Shown here one piece after another: positions 24,270 through 36,054 of a DNA stretch of 64,000 bases. The notes under the pieces are model-generated. The model was not told the DNA's origin and made no database searches. It worked only from the letters and a program-made list of their open reading frames with translations. The stretch spans positions 117,684,043 through 117,748,042 of the forward strand of contig CM043960.1 of the NCBI GenBank assembly GCA_014529385.2, read 5' to 3'. This DNA comes from Adiantum capillus-veneris. Lineage: Eukaryota > Streptophyta > Polypodiopsida > Polypodiales > Pteridaceae. The stretch's first letter is position 1. Every line of letters starts with the position of its first letter. A program made the position numbers and the translations under genes.

Positions 24270-24880
24270 ATGAGCAAGAAAATACAATGGTGAATCAAAT
24301 ATGTGATCAATCCATCCCAAAAGTAGAGATATCGACCCAAAGATTCACCTTCCTTCCCCTTTCATGAATCAGTCCAGTCCAAAAAAGAACTAATGACCCA
24401 TGATTGGAGCTCTAATCGAAATAGCAAGCAAATACAGCGGTGAATCAAACATGTGATCAGTCCATCCCAAAAGTAGAGATATCGATCCAAAGATTCACCT
24501 TCCTACCTCCTTTCATGAATCAGTCCAGTCCAAAAAAGAACTACTGACCCATGATTGGAGCTCTAATCGGAATAGCAAGCAAATACAACGGTGAATCAAA
24601 CACGTGATCAGTCCATCCCAAAAGTAGAGATATCGACCCAAAGATTCACCTTTCTATCTCTTTTCAAGAATCAGTTCAGTCCAAAAAAGAACTAATGACC
24701 CATGATAGAAGTTCTAATCAATATAGCAATCAATTTAGCAAATATAACGGTGAACCAAACATGAGATTAGTCCATCCCAAATGTAGAGATACCGACCCAA
24801 AGATTCATCTTTCTACCTCCTTTCAAGAATCAGTTCAGTCCAAAAAATAACTAATGATCCATGATCAGAGTTTCATTAAG
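24270..24880 (-). repeat. Tandem hairpin repeats in the transposase leader of hAT A
   Basis: Four copies of a 150-158 bp unit (landmark GTCCATCCCAAAAGTAGAG at about 24310, 24460, 24612 and 24770). Each unit holds two palindromes. One has GGTGAATC arms closing with GATTCACC (24439-24446 with 24492-24499). The other has CTCCTTTCATG-type arms around the loop TCCAGTCCAAAAAAGAACTA. The second loop recurs on an unrelated stem in element B (36870-36888). Confidence 0.8.
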
Positions 24881-24989
24881 TTTTAATTTTTTTAAAAAGA
24901 CTATTCATTTTTTTACCTTTAGTTTTTCTTCTAAATTTTAAAGGATGACCAAATTTAGAGGAAGCGGTGATGTGATGTGATGTCTATTA

Positions 24990-25150
24990 CAGGGTTATAT
25001 AGAGCCGCCAAATATGGAGGGGGTACATGACGGGGCCGGCGGGATTCTTGCTTTGCCTGTCGGGCCCGCCAGGTTTCTTAATAAGCCCGCAGGGCCTGCC
25101 GGGGTTTGTTGGTTGCCCCGCCGGTTCTACGTTTTCTACCGGTTTTCGAA
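24990..25150 (-). promoter_or_regulatory. Right subterminal GC array and inward TATA box of hAT A
   Basis: GGCCGGCGGG, GTCGGGCCCGCCAGG and related motifs lie at 25028-25130. On the minus strand a TATATAACC box (24993-25006) points inward to the transposase. This mirrors the left end. GGTTTTCGAAGGTCAT (about 25140-25156) is the subterminal motif shared by all four ends. Confidence 0.6.
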
Positions 25151-25930
25151 GGTCATGACATTAGATATGTTATTAACATGAAAAAATAGTGCCATGCCAA
25201 GAGTACGAAGAGATCTGCAAGATTTCATGAATGCAGAATGTAAAACACAAACGTGAACTTGCTTACCGATTCTTATAGCCCGCTTTGAGCGGTGGAACGA
25301 AGTCATCATAATCCCGAATCCGTTGAATTCGAAAAACAAAATCTGCAAACTGTGCAGAATTGCTACAGCAGATATTGGTAACTTGGTTCGGCCTCGAACG
25401 CTAATTCCTTGAATCGCTCCCTCTTCCTGCTTATGCGTTCGGTGTTGCCCCCAATGTAACTGGTGCCTTGGCAACCATGTTTGAAGCCAACACCTTGGCT
25501 TCCCTCGTGGTGGGAGGGGCCGCTAGGGTGCCCAAGGGGCCACCCTAGGGCGCCCAAAAGATTTAAACAAAAGAAAAAAAAGGAAAACCGAGCCTCCTGC
25601 GCCATTGAAGATCGATTCACCATGGAAGCTCTGGACAGAATCAGATCGAGCTGCAGTATAATAAATTGCTTAATTTCTTCCTGCAAACCCATCAAGCCTA
25701 TCCTTGATGGTTTTTACTGAGGTCGATTTCCAGCTCCTCCCGACACAAGGACTTCTGCCCATGCTGCAGCCTTCGACTTTCCAGAATTTGCATACACTTG
25801 CATGCCTTCACGCACTCATCAACTCCACCATGGAGAGACTTCATGCAGTCCTCCATGCCTTCTTCCCTCCTTTGCATGGCTTCTCGCGACACTGCCATGG
25901 CTGCGAGAGAGATCGAGAGGGATGCCCATG

Positions 25931-26050
<120 letters not shown>

Positions 26051-26097
26051 AGACACTGCCTCTTTCCCCTCCTCCATGGCTGCTCCCTTCCCCCTGA

Positions 26098-26109
26098 GCT
26101 CTGATACCA
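26098..26109 (-). promoter_or_regulatory. Primer-binding site for initiator tRNA-Met
   Basis: The minus strand reads TGGTATCAGAGC, the standard plant retrotransposon primer-binding site complementary to the 3' end of initiator tRNA-Met, one base after the LTR. Confidence 0.85.
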
Positions 26110-26586
26110 ATATAAGACCTAGGGTAACTGAACATGGGATCCTCCTCCCTACCGCCCCTTATATAGGCCTAGCTCCTAGCACTTTCCCTAAGCGGATCCC
26201 CAGTCTGCACTGGTCCAGTCCAGGCCCTTGGCCTAGGTCCCTGACCCCTAGGTTGGGCCTTGCCCCGTAAGACCCTTGTCCTGACAACCCAGCTACAACT
26301 AAAGCACAAGGTTGATAACCATATGTTTACATATATGATCTAAACCTAGTGAAAACATGCTTTGCATTGTTGTAAGAAGATTCATAATTGATAGATGGTC
26401 TTCCCATATATTTTGATTCTTAATAACATAAGCTCGTGGCATATCTTCTAGTACTTGATTAATGTGCTCAGTTTTATTATTTATCTAAGGGTTATCATTT
26501 GTGCTTAGGTTACAAGTAGCCTTGAGTTTATGAAATACTTCTCTCTAAATTATTTCATCAAATTTTTAATATGAATCACTAGTGAT

Positions 26587-26640
26587 TGTGCACGTCTACT
26601 ACACGTGTCAGAGCTAGGGACTTATCGAGCACCGTGTGAA
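26587..26640 (-). repeat. 3' LTR terminal fragment of gypsy copy 2
   Basis: TGTGCAC followed by AGAGCTAGGGACTT and CGAGCACCGTGTG matches the corresponding end of the 5' LTR at 48612-48665. Similarity stops after about 54 bases, so the rest of this LTR is lost or rearranged. Confidence 0.6.
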
Positions 26641-27611
26641 TTTTACAGATGTGAGTGATGAGCATAATGCAATTCTTACGCATTTAAATAATTTTGGAAA
26701 TTGAGGATAGGATTTTGGTTTACATTTCTTGAGTTTGTCATTGTTAATTCAATTTCATTAATTAGAGAGCGCCCACTCCAAGATTTGGCACATGATAGTC
26801 ATCGGCCTACCTGGAGTGTGTTATTCATGCACATGAAGTGAAGTGATGAGCCCTTGAATTTGGTATTTACTTGAACTCTTTAGCATTAAGCTAGGTCCAT
26901 TTTGCCTTTAAGATGACTAGCCAACGTCTATCGCTAAACACCCCTAAGGTTTCTACCATTAATAATAGATTTCATACACAAAACTAGTTGGTCAAAGATC
27001 AAAAGTCTACCGTTAATAATAGATTTCATACACAAAACTAGTTGGTCAAAGATCAAAAGTTAACCTAAAGTCATGTCATTTTCTTAAAGGAAAAAATAAT
27101 AATGTTAGACTCTAAACAAATTAATTTCTACAAGTTACTAAAAGATTCCCATTTTATACAATCTATGTGGCAAAGTAGCAACATAATTTCACAGTTTATG
27201 ATCATGCCATACTAGCAACATATACACATAAAACAAATGGCAGTGAAAATAGGAAAGTAATGATGGAAGAGTTACACCTATTCCTATATAAGGTAGCTCA
27301 TGTCATTGAAGAATATGTCCTCAGCCATGTGGATGGAGATCCATATAATTTCTCTCAATCCTCCTATACAACAATTTCAAGCAACCAGGACCTATACCTC
27401 AAGGAGGCATGTCAGCATGAAAAGACAAAAAATTCAAGGAAAACAAGTTGAAACAAAATCTAGACCCCAAACCTACCTATATGTCACCACTTATGGAATC
27501 AAGGGAAGAGGATATTGTATAGACTGGGTGGAATCCCTAAGGCTAGGCCTCTATACTCATCACCTAGATAAACAAAATCATTTTTAGTGAGGCCATATTC
27601 TTCCTCAATCT
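26641..27611. other. Unresolved part of gypsy copy 2 3' region
   Basis: AT-rich DNA holding a direct duplication of about 55 bp (AATAATAGATTTCATACACA at about 26962 and 27019) and no recognisable gene. By position it should be the 3' non-coding region of copy 2. Confidence 0.4.
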
Positions 27612-27870
27612 CTATTTTGATTCTTCATCATCTTCTTGTGCACATATGTTAATCAAGAACCTCACTATGTGTGGATACTCATCTTGTGCAAAAGAATAGG
27701 CATGTGCCGCTCGAGAAACATTTCTTGTTGGGTAGGGAGCACTAGTAGTCCATAGACGTATTAGCCATTCTAACTCCTCAAAAGTTTTCTCACAAGCGAG
27801 TCTCTCTACCAAATCCCATTCACAAGAAAGTACAGGGTATCATATGTGAAACACCACTTGAGAAAAAAAA
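27612..27870 (-). pseudogene. Remnant of the gypsy accessory ORF in copy 2
   Basis: It encodes CEWDLVERLACEKTFEELEW and FAQDEYPHIVRFLIN, aligned with the 140-aa ORF of copy 1. One TGA interrupts the start (after FHI), and the acidic tail is shortened (AQEDDEESK). Its preservation in a diverged copy is the main evidence that this ORF is a family gene. Confidence 0.7.
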
Positions 27871-28132
27871 AAGGATACCTTTTATAAAAAATAGAAGCGT
27901 ACATCTCTGTGAACTAGCCATATCTCGGAACACAGATAGATTTGGTTAGGTCTCTAAAACATAAGGGTTGTTTTCTTGTGCTTCTTGATGTGACATGGTG
28001 AATTTGGGCTATGTGTTGGATCCGATAAGGTGCACTCTCATTGCTCTTCGCTCTTGCTCTTTTACAGTTTTTGTTTTTTATTTATTCCTTTTTTTTGTTA
28101 GTATAAGTATAAGGCTATGCATATGCAATCCC

Positions 28133-28894
28133 TCAATTGGAGAGTTGAGATTTCAGGGAAGGAAAATTAAGAGGATAGGAATCCAAAACACTGACGTGAC
28201 TGAGGACTCCCCCCTTCCTCGAGTAGATCATACTCTTTGAAAAGTTGTCGTCGCCCTTTGAAACCAATTGTTCCAATTTTTTATGGAAGGAGGTTCTCGC
28301 TACCCCAAGTGCCACATCAAGGCTCTCCCATGAACATGCATCAAATGTTTCAGTAGTCGGTGGTTCTATAGGTGCAATCATGGAGTTTTCAATGTTTTCC
28401 CTACAATTCACAATGCTATGGAAAGGATGTGTAGGATCTTCTTCAAAAAGGTATGAATTAGATGAGGAACTAGAAGCTTTTTGGGACTCTTCCCTTCCTG
28501 AGCTGAATGGAACAGATTGAAATTGCTTCAGTTTCCAAACTAACTCTAGAACAAGGGTACGGTATTCTAGAATCTTCACTTTTCCACAATCCTCAACTGA
28601 GATTAGGGTTGCAGAATTGAATTTACCTAGTGTGGCGGGCGAGATAGAGAATGATACCTTATGTTTAGGGACCCAAATTTGATCATTCCCATAATAGTAT
28701 CATTGGGCATCTAATAGGGTTTTAGAATCCAACGTGATGTGATCTTGACTTTCTTAGAGCATGTTGTTGATTTTCTACAAGAATGTATTCTTGAATTAGG
28801 TGGAAGAGTGGAAGGAGTTGGAAGTGAGGCCTTTAGGACCCATTGACATGTACTCTTAGGCAACTCAGGTTGAGTCCTTGCAGTGTCACTACTT
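28133..28894 (-). pseudogene. pol: C-terminal pol tail of gypsy copy 2, left of hAT B
   Basis: It contains counterparts of copy 1 residues from about 1960 to the end (WVLKASL, KKVK ... WILKP, QIWVPK, then SSGREESQKASSSSS and LEQLVSKGD). Numerous stops. It is continuous with 37272-37740 once hAT B is discounted, which identifies the hAT insertion point inside the coding sequence. Confidence 0.75.
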
Positions 28895-28902
28895 GCTACA
28901 AC
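28895..28902. repeat. Left target-site duplication of hAT B
   Basis: GCTACAAC directly before the left end; the right copy at 37272-37279 is GCTGCAAC (7 of 8 identical). Eight bases is the hAT target duplication size. Confidence 0.85.
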
Positions 28903-28930
28903 GAGGGATTTAATATTTACGTAATTACGT
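28903..28930 (+). repeat. Left terminal inverted repeat of hAT B
   Basis: GAGGGATTTAATATTTACG, then TAATTACG. It pairs with the right end over about 25 bases with a 2-base gap and a few mismatches. Confidence 0.85.
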
Positions 28931-29039
28931 CAAATTTTGTGTGATCACAAGGTCTTATTGACACATTTACATGATCACCTCAAATATGATCACACAGAAT
29001 CCAGTTTAGGGTGACTTGCAAACCTACAAAACTCCCACC

Positions 29040-29112
29040 GGGTTAACAGAATAGCCCAGCGGGCCCGCCAGGAAAGCGAATAAGCCCGGCGGGATATTTG
29101 CGTTATATATAC
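29040..29112 (+). promoter_or_regulatory. Left subterminal GC array and TATA box of hAT B
   Basis: CCCAGCGGGCCCGCCAGG and AAGCCCGGCGGG are followed by TTATATATAC (29103-29112), the same order as in element A. A donor-like CAG/GTATGT follows the GA repeat at about 29318-29326, consistent with a leader exon spliced to the downstream acceptors. Confidence 0.6.
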
Positions 29113-29156
29113 GGGGGCCCGATCGACCCTGCTAGGTCTGTTATCGCTTTCGCCTT

Positions 29157-29304
<148 letters not shown>

Positions 29305-29550
29305 TTGCACCACCTTTGCAGGTATGTCAAGAGGAGAGAGGACAGAGGGAGAGAGGGGGTCGTGTGGGAGCGTGCTCTGCGTCACAGTGCACGGCAGCAG
29401 CAGAGTACCTGACCACACGATCCGGGTATATGTTGTGTGTGTGTGTGTATACGTTGTGTGGTAGCGCGCCTTTTGTCATAGTGCGCGGCAGTAATAAAGT
29501 ACCTTACTACACAATGGGAGTGTGTGTGTAAGCTGTTCTCCGGAACAATG

Positions 29551-29958
29551 CTTATCACGGGGGCATCACCTCGGTGACACAGGGAAGATGGTGTCCTTGT
29601 GGTAAGTATTGGCTTACTGTCTGGGTACTACGTCAGTAACGCGGCGAATCTAGTATCCTTATGGTAAGTCAACTTCCCTTCCCCTTTCCCAAAAAACATA
29701 TGGGCATGGGTCGGTAACGCGGCTAAGAGATTTCATATGTAGGCCATTGTTTTTTCTTAGATTCAGGCGGCACTCGGTTGGTAACGCGGCTAATAGAGTG
29801 TCGTTTGTTAGAAGCATATGTTTTTGCATAAATGTGGCGTTCATGTCGTTAACCCGGCCGTACGAACGTCATATAATTTGTATGTGCATGTGCAGTTAAA
29901 TTTTTAAGTATTAAGTATATGAAATACTTTGTCGGTAACGCGGTTGTGAAGAGTATTT
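29551..29958 (+). repeat. Array of six stem-loops with a conserved 20-nt loop in the cargo leader of hAT B
   Basis: Loops: 29569-29588, 29631-29650 (CGTCAGTAACGCGGCGAATC), 29709-29728 (GGTCGGTAACGCGGCTAAGA), 29776-29795 (GGTTGGTAACGCGGCTAATA), 29843-29863 and 29931-29949. Stems differ but pair. 29551-29568 with 29589-29606 gives 18 of 18 pairs counting G-U. 29613-29630 with 29651-29668 gives 16 of 18. 29764-29775 with 29796-29807 gives 12. 29832-29842 with 29864-29874 gives 11. 29922-29930 with 29950-29958 gives 9. The third unit is a 7-bp ACATATG/CATATGT arm plus a weaker inner helix. The loop matches the element A loop at 13 of 19 positions. Confidence 0.88.
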
Positions 29959-30884
29959 AATCATATGCAAAATGTATGAATTGTTTCATTTTGTTGTTTT
30001 TAACTGTCCATTTGAAATTATATACTAGCCAATCATATTCAAAAGAATACTTTATTCATCAATCATCACTATTTTAAATGTTCTATTTATATAGAATAGA
30101 GCTAACATCAATCATCACTATTTTAAATGTTCCATTTATATAGAATACTTTATTCATCAATCATAGCTATTTTAAATGTGTCATTTATATAGAATACTTT
30201 ATTTATCAATCATCGTTATTTTAAATGTTCCATTTATATAAATTACATGTAAAAAATTATTTGCACACAAATTGCATGGTTAATAATTTTTTTTAATCTT
30301 TTTAAAGGACTCTCAAGCATTATCAATTTATCGCTAGTTTTAATGCTTCATTTACATAAATTCTCTGCAAAAATCTAAATACATACAATTTGCATGTTAA
30401 ATATTCTTTTATATCTTTTTAAAGAGCATCAATTATCATCGCTTTTTGATTGCTACATTTACATAAATGCTATGTAAAAAAGTATGTGAACACAATTTGC
30501 TAGTCCAATTTGTATACTTCCAATGTTTTAAATGTTTTGAAGATTTTAAGTCGGTGTGTGCTTTGTTTGAATTAGTATGTGCGCACGAAGAAAAATATAA
30601 GTTACAAAATTCAATATATGCTGAAATGTTAAAGACTGTTAGCATGTATTGTTTGATCTAAATTAAGTTCTTATAAACCATTTGTTTGAACTGCTTTTTA
30701 CACGTGTAACAGATTGCAATTTTAAGTGAAGATTATATTCAATTTTTATCAATATTTCCATAACATTTGTTAAAATCTTCAAGTCGTGGTTAAGAGTTTA
30801 CCAGAGATAGTGTGAGAGTGGTAGTGTCATTCACAACCATGAATTTGTATTTGATATGCTGTTTTTGTATTGTCCAGTGCAAAT
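29959..30884 (+). other. AT-rich leader of hAT B with 60-bp tandem repeats
   Basis: A unit containing ATCATCACTATTTTAAATG and ATTTATATAGAATA repeats about four times at 30045-30245 and continues in diverged form to about 30480. It ends with TATTGTCCAG, acceptor-like, just before the kinase ATG. No coding frame. Confidence 0.65.
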
Positions 30885-32405
30885 ATGATGCCAGATCAGA
30901 AGAAATTTATTATGCATGCCATTCGTAAAGAATGTATTTTGGAAATCTCATCAGGTGCAACTGACCGCATACAACAGATTAGTGAAAGCGATGTCTACAT
31001 CAAAGACATCACTAGCGCTATATGGGAGAACACAGAGCGCAAGTTGCGACTTGAAGGCCAATACGAGTTGTTGAGTCCAGCTGGGATATGAGAATTTGAC
31101 CCCCACCATAAAGTCAGGACAGTGTTGGGCAATATGAAAGTATGTTGCAGAGACTTAAAGGAAGATATCCCACCTGCTTGCGACATGTCAAAGTTAGAGC
31201 TCTGGAATAAATTGTGGGAAGAACAGAAGGTAAAGATGAAGCGTGTGAAAGCGCAGGACCAAGCAGCTCTACCCAAGAGATTGAAGATGGCACAAGATGC
31301 ACAAGCAGCTTTGGGAGGTCGATCCGATGCCAGCGGCACCGGCACAATCATGCGCACTGCTTTGAATGCAAAGTGCGCTCATCTTGTTGGCATCCCTCAC
31401 AAAGCCTTGGTAGAAGGTATGGGGATTGGAGCTAGCTCCTTTGGTGTGTGCACATTGTACACTGTCAAAGGCATCTCATTTTTTCCATATCACATTACAT
31501 ATGTGGGAAAATGTTACAAGGGAGGGAGTGAGGCAAAATTTGACAACTTTCAGACAGAGTAGGGAATGCAAATGCTTCACCCCTCCATTGTCAGGTGCAT
31601 TGGGTTTACTACAGAGTCTCCTTGGATCACGATATTCCCATACTACAATGGGGGTACCGTGGGCGACATGATGTGCCGCTTACCATTCGCTCACGGATTG
31701 TTCAGACGACACATGCACAGGCTACAACACGGCTGGAGGTCATTGCCTGTAGCAAAAAACCCTATAAGCGAGATAGACACGGTGCGGATCAAAGAAGTGG
31801 TCGAGCAGATGCCGGCAATTTGTCATGCCTTAATTGACGGCGTTGCGGCTGCCCACCAAGCCGGTATAGTGCACAATGACCTTCACCCGCTCAACGTAAT
31901 GTTGGACTTTACTCGTGCCAATAAACCCCGCGTCGGTATCATTGATTGGGGTATGATGCTGAGAACACCTACTAAGCGCATGGGAAACAATTATTTGTCT
32001 CCAACCACACAATCAGACGAAGCAATTTTGAATGCACAGAGAGCAGGGAACACCGAGATGGCTAAGCGACCGTGGATTTCTCCCAAACTATACGATCCAC
32101 GGTGCGCAGATGCATACTCAAAAACCAGCGACATTTATGCATTGGGCTACTTGTTCGACATGCTGGCAGATTTTTGGAGTGCAGCCGGAAAATTTTATTT
32201 TCAAGACAATGTTTTTCACCACCCGGACGAAGATGTCATGAGGGCTATTCGATTTAAAGTAGATTGTTGGATGAAGTTAAAAGATCGGGACCAAAGAAGG
32301 AATGATTCTGACGTGTTGATGTTTTTCAAAGAACATTTAAAGACAGACCCTAATCCTGTGCAACGTCCACTTGTTGAACTTGCACCATCATTTTATCCGA
32401 TTTAA
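30885..32405 (+). pseudogene. Kinase-like cargo gene of hAT B with two in-frame stops
   Basis: The frame from ATG 30885 (MMPDQKKF) is unshifted to 32405, but TGA at 31089-31091 and TAG at 31560-31562 interrupt it. Motifs match element A: a degenerate glycine loop (GIGASSFG), YVGK for the lysine strand, FPYYNGGTVGDMM, IVHNDLHPLNVML, IGIIDWG, and a changed APE region (ISPKLYD) with DIYALGYL. The upstream ACTG-type acceptor is TATTGTCCAG. HND and DWG are therefore a family trait, not a chance change in A. Both stops are single-base differences from sense codons, fitting decay by point mutation. The intact spacing suggests selection acted until recently relative to the divergence of the two copies. 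Confidence 0.88.
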
Positions 32406-32672
32406 ACATTTTTATGATATACATGTCTGTCAAGTGTATTCAAATTTTTATTGAAGTCTATTATCTGGTTTGAAGTGGTTCACCTAATTGAGTCAATTAT
32501 TTGTCATTTAAGTTTTAACTGTCATTATTTTAAATTTGCCTTGTGGTTCAATTAGTCGCATTTGAAGTGGTGGTTTTTAGTGGATTCTGCGTACTGTCCC
32601 AATGAGTGAGAATATATATTTGCCAATGATATTGAATATTTGCCACTCTATTGACTGCAGCTGTAAGAGAAA

Positions 32673-33707
32673 ATGGCCGATCAAGAACAAGATATTGGTA
32701 CCCAATCACTGCCTGATGATCAACAACAAGCGGTTGTTAATGCATTTCAGCGCATGAAGTCTCTGGCACACGGCATGTCGGCACAAAAAGCGATGCGTAC
32801 TGCTCGCCGACTCTCAAAGTGGGCAAATCCAAACCATATGCAGTGGAAAGAGATCAATAAAGAAGTGACAAAGGACATGATCAAGACAATATGGCCATGT
32901 GAGGATGCAGAGATCAAGAAAGGAAGGTGGAAGTTTTTCAAGTGCACGCATGATGGTATCAAAGACAACGCTGAGAGGATTTATTTGGAGGTTTATGGCC
33001 ATTCCCTGCACAATGCAGATCGTGCGCTATATTTTTCCAAAATGTTATATGTTCACTTTGTGCAACAACGACTAGTAAACTTCTTGTCAAAGGAGACAAG
33101 TGTTGCCACTCATGATTTAAGGGAGAGTTGTGTCACTTTCACCCGAGATGACCTGGCATTGATAGTGGAAGGCTCCGACCTTTAGTTAAAGAAAGAGAAG
33201 GATATTTACACGACACAGTTGGCAGAGAAAGATGCAAAAATAACACGTCTTTCTATAGTCACCCAGACATTGCAACCCTCACAAGTCCGGATGGAGAAAA
33301 GCATTCACCGCTTAAGTCAGGACGTTCAAACCCTAACACAACGAGTGAATCCAACACGTGTACAAGGGACACACATCAGCCACCGTGTCTTGCATCCGGA
33401 GTTGGTCCCCTCGTCTACTTCAGATGCATCCTCATCTTCCCAATGTCCAGTTTGCTACAAGAATTTTGATGGATGGAGTGGGTACTATACATTGACATGT
33501 GGTCACTATTATCATTTAGTTTGTGTTATTCGTTTGATGCAAAACAATAGTCGATGAGCAATGTGTTCACAAGATATTCCACAAGGAATTTATATTATGT
33601 TTGGCATGGCAAACGAATATAAATTCAAGCAAGCACGCCCAGATACCCCTAGCACAATTAGAAATCTGTTTGATGAGCAAGATGCTGCTTCAGGGAAACA
33701 CAATTGA
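32673..33707 (+). pseudogene. RING-H2 cargo gene of hAT B with two in-frame stops
   Basis: One frame from ATG 32673 to TGA 33705-33707, interrupted by TAG at 33183-33185 and TGA at 33555-33557. The N-terminal domain (LSKWANPNHMQWKEIN, MIKTIWP, YFSKMLYVHFV) matches element A. A coiled coil and the finger CPVC ... CGHYYHLVC follow with the same spacing. The second stop falls exactly at the seventh zinc-ligand codon, and the eighth Cys (AMC) follows it. In element A the seventh ligand is kept and the eighth lost, so each copy lost a different member of the last CxxC pair. TTGACTGCAG upstream of the ATG is acceptor-like. Confidence 0.86.
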
Positions 33708-33875
33708 GATCGACAAACTATGTAATTCCATGACAAACTATGTACTATCGAGAATATGAAGCATTGTAATTACTCAAAACACATTTGAATACAAGGTCTT
33801 TTACAATGGTTTTTGACATTTGCTTATTCTACTCTCAAGCTATATTGAATCAATTGAGTTGTTATCTGGTTCTAA

Positions 33876-36054
33876 TTAGTCTAACTGTTGTGGTTCTCCT
33901 TCTAATTCAACCTCCACATCTATTATCAAATTCTCTTCTTTTTCGTCTACAGTGCATTGAGATACACCAACATTGAAATCTTCTTCATTTTCGTTTTGAC
34001 AATCATACAACCAAGTTGGCATTTCCTCCTCGTAGCCAGCACTTTCGATGTGATTCAGTATCTTTTCGTTGCAATACATATACACTAATTTCTCTGCTTT
34101 GTCTGCTAATAGTCTGTTGCAAATAGTGTTGTGAACATACTTGTACATACTCCAGTTTCTCTCTGAACTTGAATTTGCTGCACATTGTGCGAGTACTTTC
34201 ATTGCAAGAGGACGTAAGGTAGAGTAATGCTCTCCACCATTCATCATCCACCACTTCCATGCAGGTTGCTCTTTTGCCATTACCTGTACAAAATCATTCG
34301 CAAAATGACCTTCTTTTAATCTAAATGCACTCATTTCTTTGATGCAATCAATTCAGTCGTGAACGTTGGAAGTAGAACGTGTTGACTACGTGATAGAAAT
34401 CTCCTACCACCTTTGTATTGGACATCAGATCTAAATTCCAATACTCTGGATCGAGCATGTAAGCCACGCTATGGAGTGGACTATGAGCGCTCTTCCACCT
34501 TGCATGAATATACTTAGTCAAAATTTTCCACTATTTGCCAGAGAATGGTAATCGTCGCCACTCCTTATCTACTATAGAATCTTTCAGCTCTTCAAGATTT
34601 TTAAGACTCTACTGGACTGACCACCATGTCATCCACACTTTGCCCAAGTTTGGCGCCCTTTGATCAAGATTGCGGATCGCGAACATAACGGGCATCATTA
34701 CATGGTATGCATCCATTACACTCCTCCACCAAGCAACCTTGTTTACATTGCCACGTAGACATGTAATTTTATCCTTCACTGTTTCTTTCTGCTCAAGCTG
34801 CCATTCATCAAAGGACGCGCAACTGAATGTGTCAATCACAGCACATTTATTACGGAGAAGTGATTCCAAGGTATAAAAGTGTGTGCAGAACCGAGTTTCA
34901 GCAGGAAGTTTCAGCATCATTGACATGCGCATCCTATACAAATCAAGCACTTTCTGTCGTTTCAAGATAAATTTCACAACCTGACATGCTGTATCAATTA
35001 TTTTGGCAAACCATGTGGTTTCTTCGCTAGTGTACCAATCTTTCAGCACCAAGTTCAAGCTGTGCGTATTACAACCATTGGAAAAAATGTATGGAAAGCA
35101 CTTCTTTATTAATTTATTGGCGTTTTTACAATTCTTTGTGTTGTCCAGCACAACCTGAACGACATGTTCAGCACCACTTTCTTTAATTACATCAATCAAG
35201 ACCTCAAAAATATATTTTCCACTTTTAATTGCACCAGAACTATCAATCGCCTTTATAAACGTTTCTCCCCTTGGACAAACCAACATTACGTGGATCAACG
35301 GTCTTCTTTGAACATTTGACCAGCCATCACTCACAATCATACAGCCTGAAAGTGAAATATTCCCAAGTATTATTTTGCCAACACGCTCTTTGACTTCGAT
35401 GTAACATTTGTCCAAGAAAACATTTCTTATCGTGTGATAAGAAGGAGCTGAAAATCCTGGACCAAACTCACCGATTTTCTTCCAAGCAGCCTTCCAATGA
35501 TTACTGTCTACCATGACCAAAGCACTTCTAGTAAAGAATATTGCTTTGGCGAATGCTGTTTGTGCTTCTTCTAGAGACTGCACTCAAAAGATTTGATGTA
35601 ATGATTTTTGACGCATTTGACAAAGTCCACCTTCATTGTGACGTTTAAAAGGAATACTACCTGGAATTTCCTCTCCTTGCATAGGTTGCTCTCCAAGGTT
35701 AGTTGGCATCACTATAGGATCTGCGGAGTTAATATTTGGCTCTGGGAACTCTTGATTCAAAGGCACAAAGCTATATATCTGTCGTTTCTTGCCACCCTTT
35801 TTGGCGAGCTCTTCTCTCAAACGCTTTGCAACTGCAGGTGCCTGAGAATGTTCACATTTTCTACAATTGTTTTTAGCGCTACCTAGGAAATGATCCCTAA
35901 TACGTGGTGCACCGCCATATTTTTTTGTGAGATAAAATTTACATTGCCACTCCATATATCGGCCGCATATGTTGTGAGCATAATCCCACTCTTTGCCATG
36001 AGCTTTTTTATTCTTTGGCTTCTTTGTACCACTTGTGCCCACATTTTGCTCCAT
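33876..36054 (-). pseudogene. hAT transposase of element B, broken by stops and a frameshift
   Basis: ATG 36054 follows an acceptor-like TCTTTTCTCTTCAG. The BED finger is changed: the second Cys is Tyr (CKFY), while RIRDH and NNCRKC remain. TGA at 35586-35584 lies in the linker before DUF659. TAG follows VWMTWWSVQ at 34611-34609. Further stops and a frameshift occur at 34335-34608. The last segment (34334-33876) carries the hAT dimerisation region (KWWMMNGG, NSSSERNWSMYKYVH). Unlike element A, the three expected catalytic positions are intact: SDGW, LDNTKN and SSERNWS. So B kept catalytic residues but lost the frame, and A mostly the reverse. Confidence 0.9.

Larger units (their letters stand above)
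16937..25250. mobile_element. hAT transposon A carrying kinase-like and RING-H2 cargo genes (right end approximate)
   Basis: The left end starts CAGGGATTTCAAAATG at 16937, which fits hAT ends (CAGGG) and matches both ends of element B. Order: left terminal repeat, GC-rich array, TATA box, hairpin array (17335-18590), kinase-like gene (18690-20171, +), RING gene (20578-21534, +), transposase (24117-21823, -), a second hairpin array (24270-24880), TATA box and GC-rich array (24990-25150). The inner subterminal motif (GACCT ... CCGG) is visible at both ends. The outermost right terminal repeat and target duplication were not found, so the right end may be deleted. Confidence 0.85.

Noticed and set aside
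25150-25260. Right terminal repeat and 8-bp duplication of hAT A
   Set aside because: No CCCTG-type end or copy of GTGACAAG found; the end is probably deleted.
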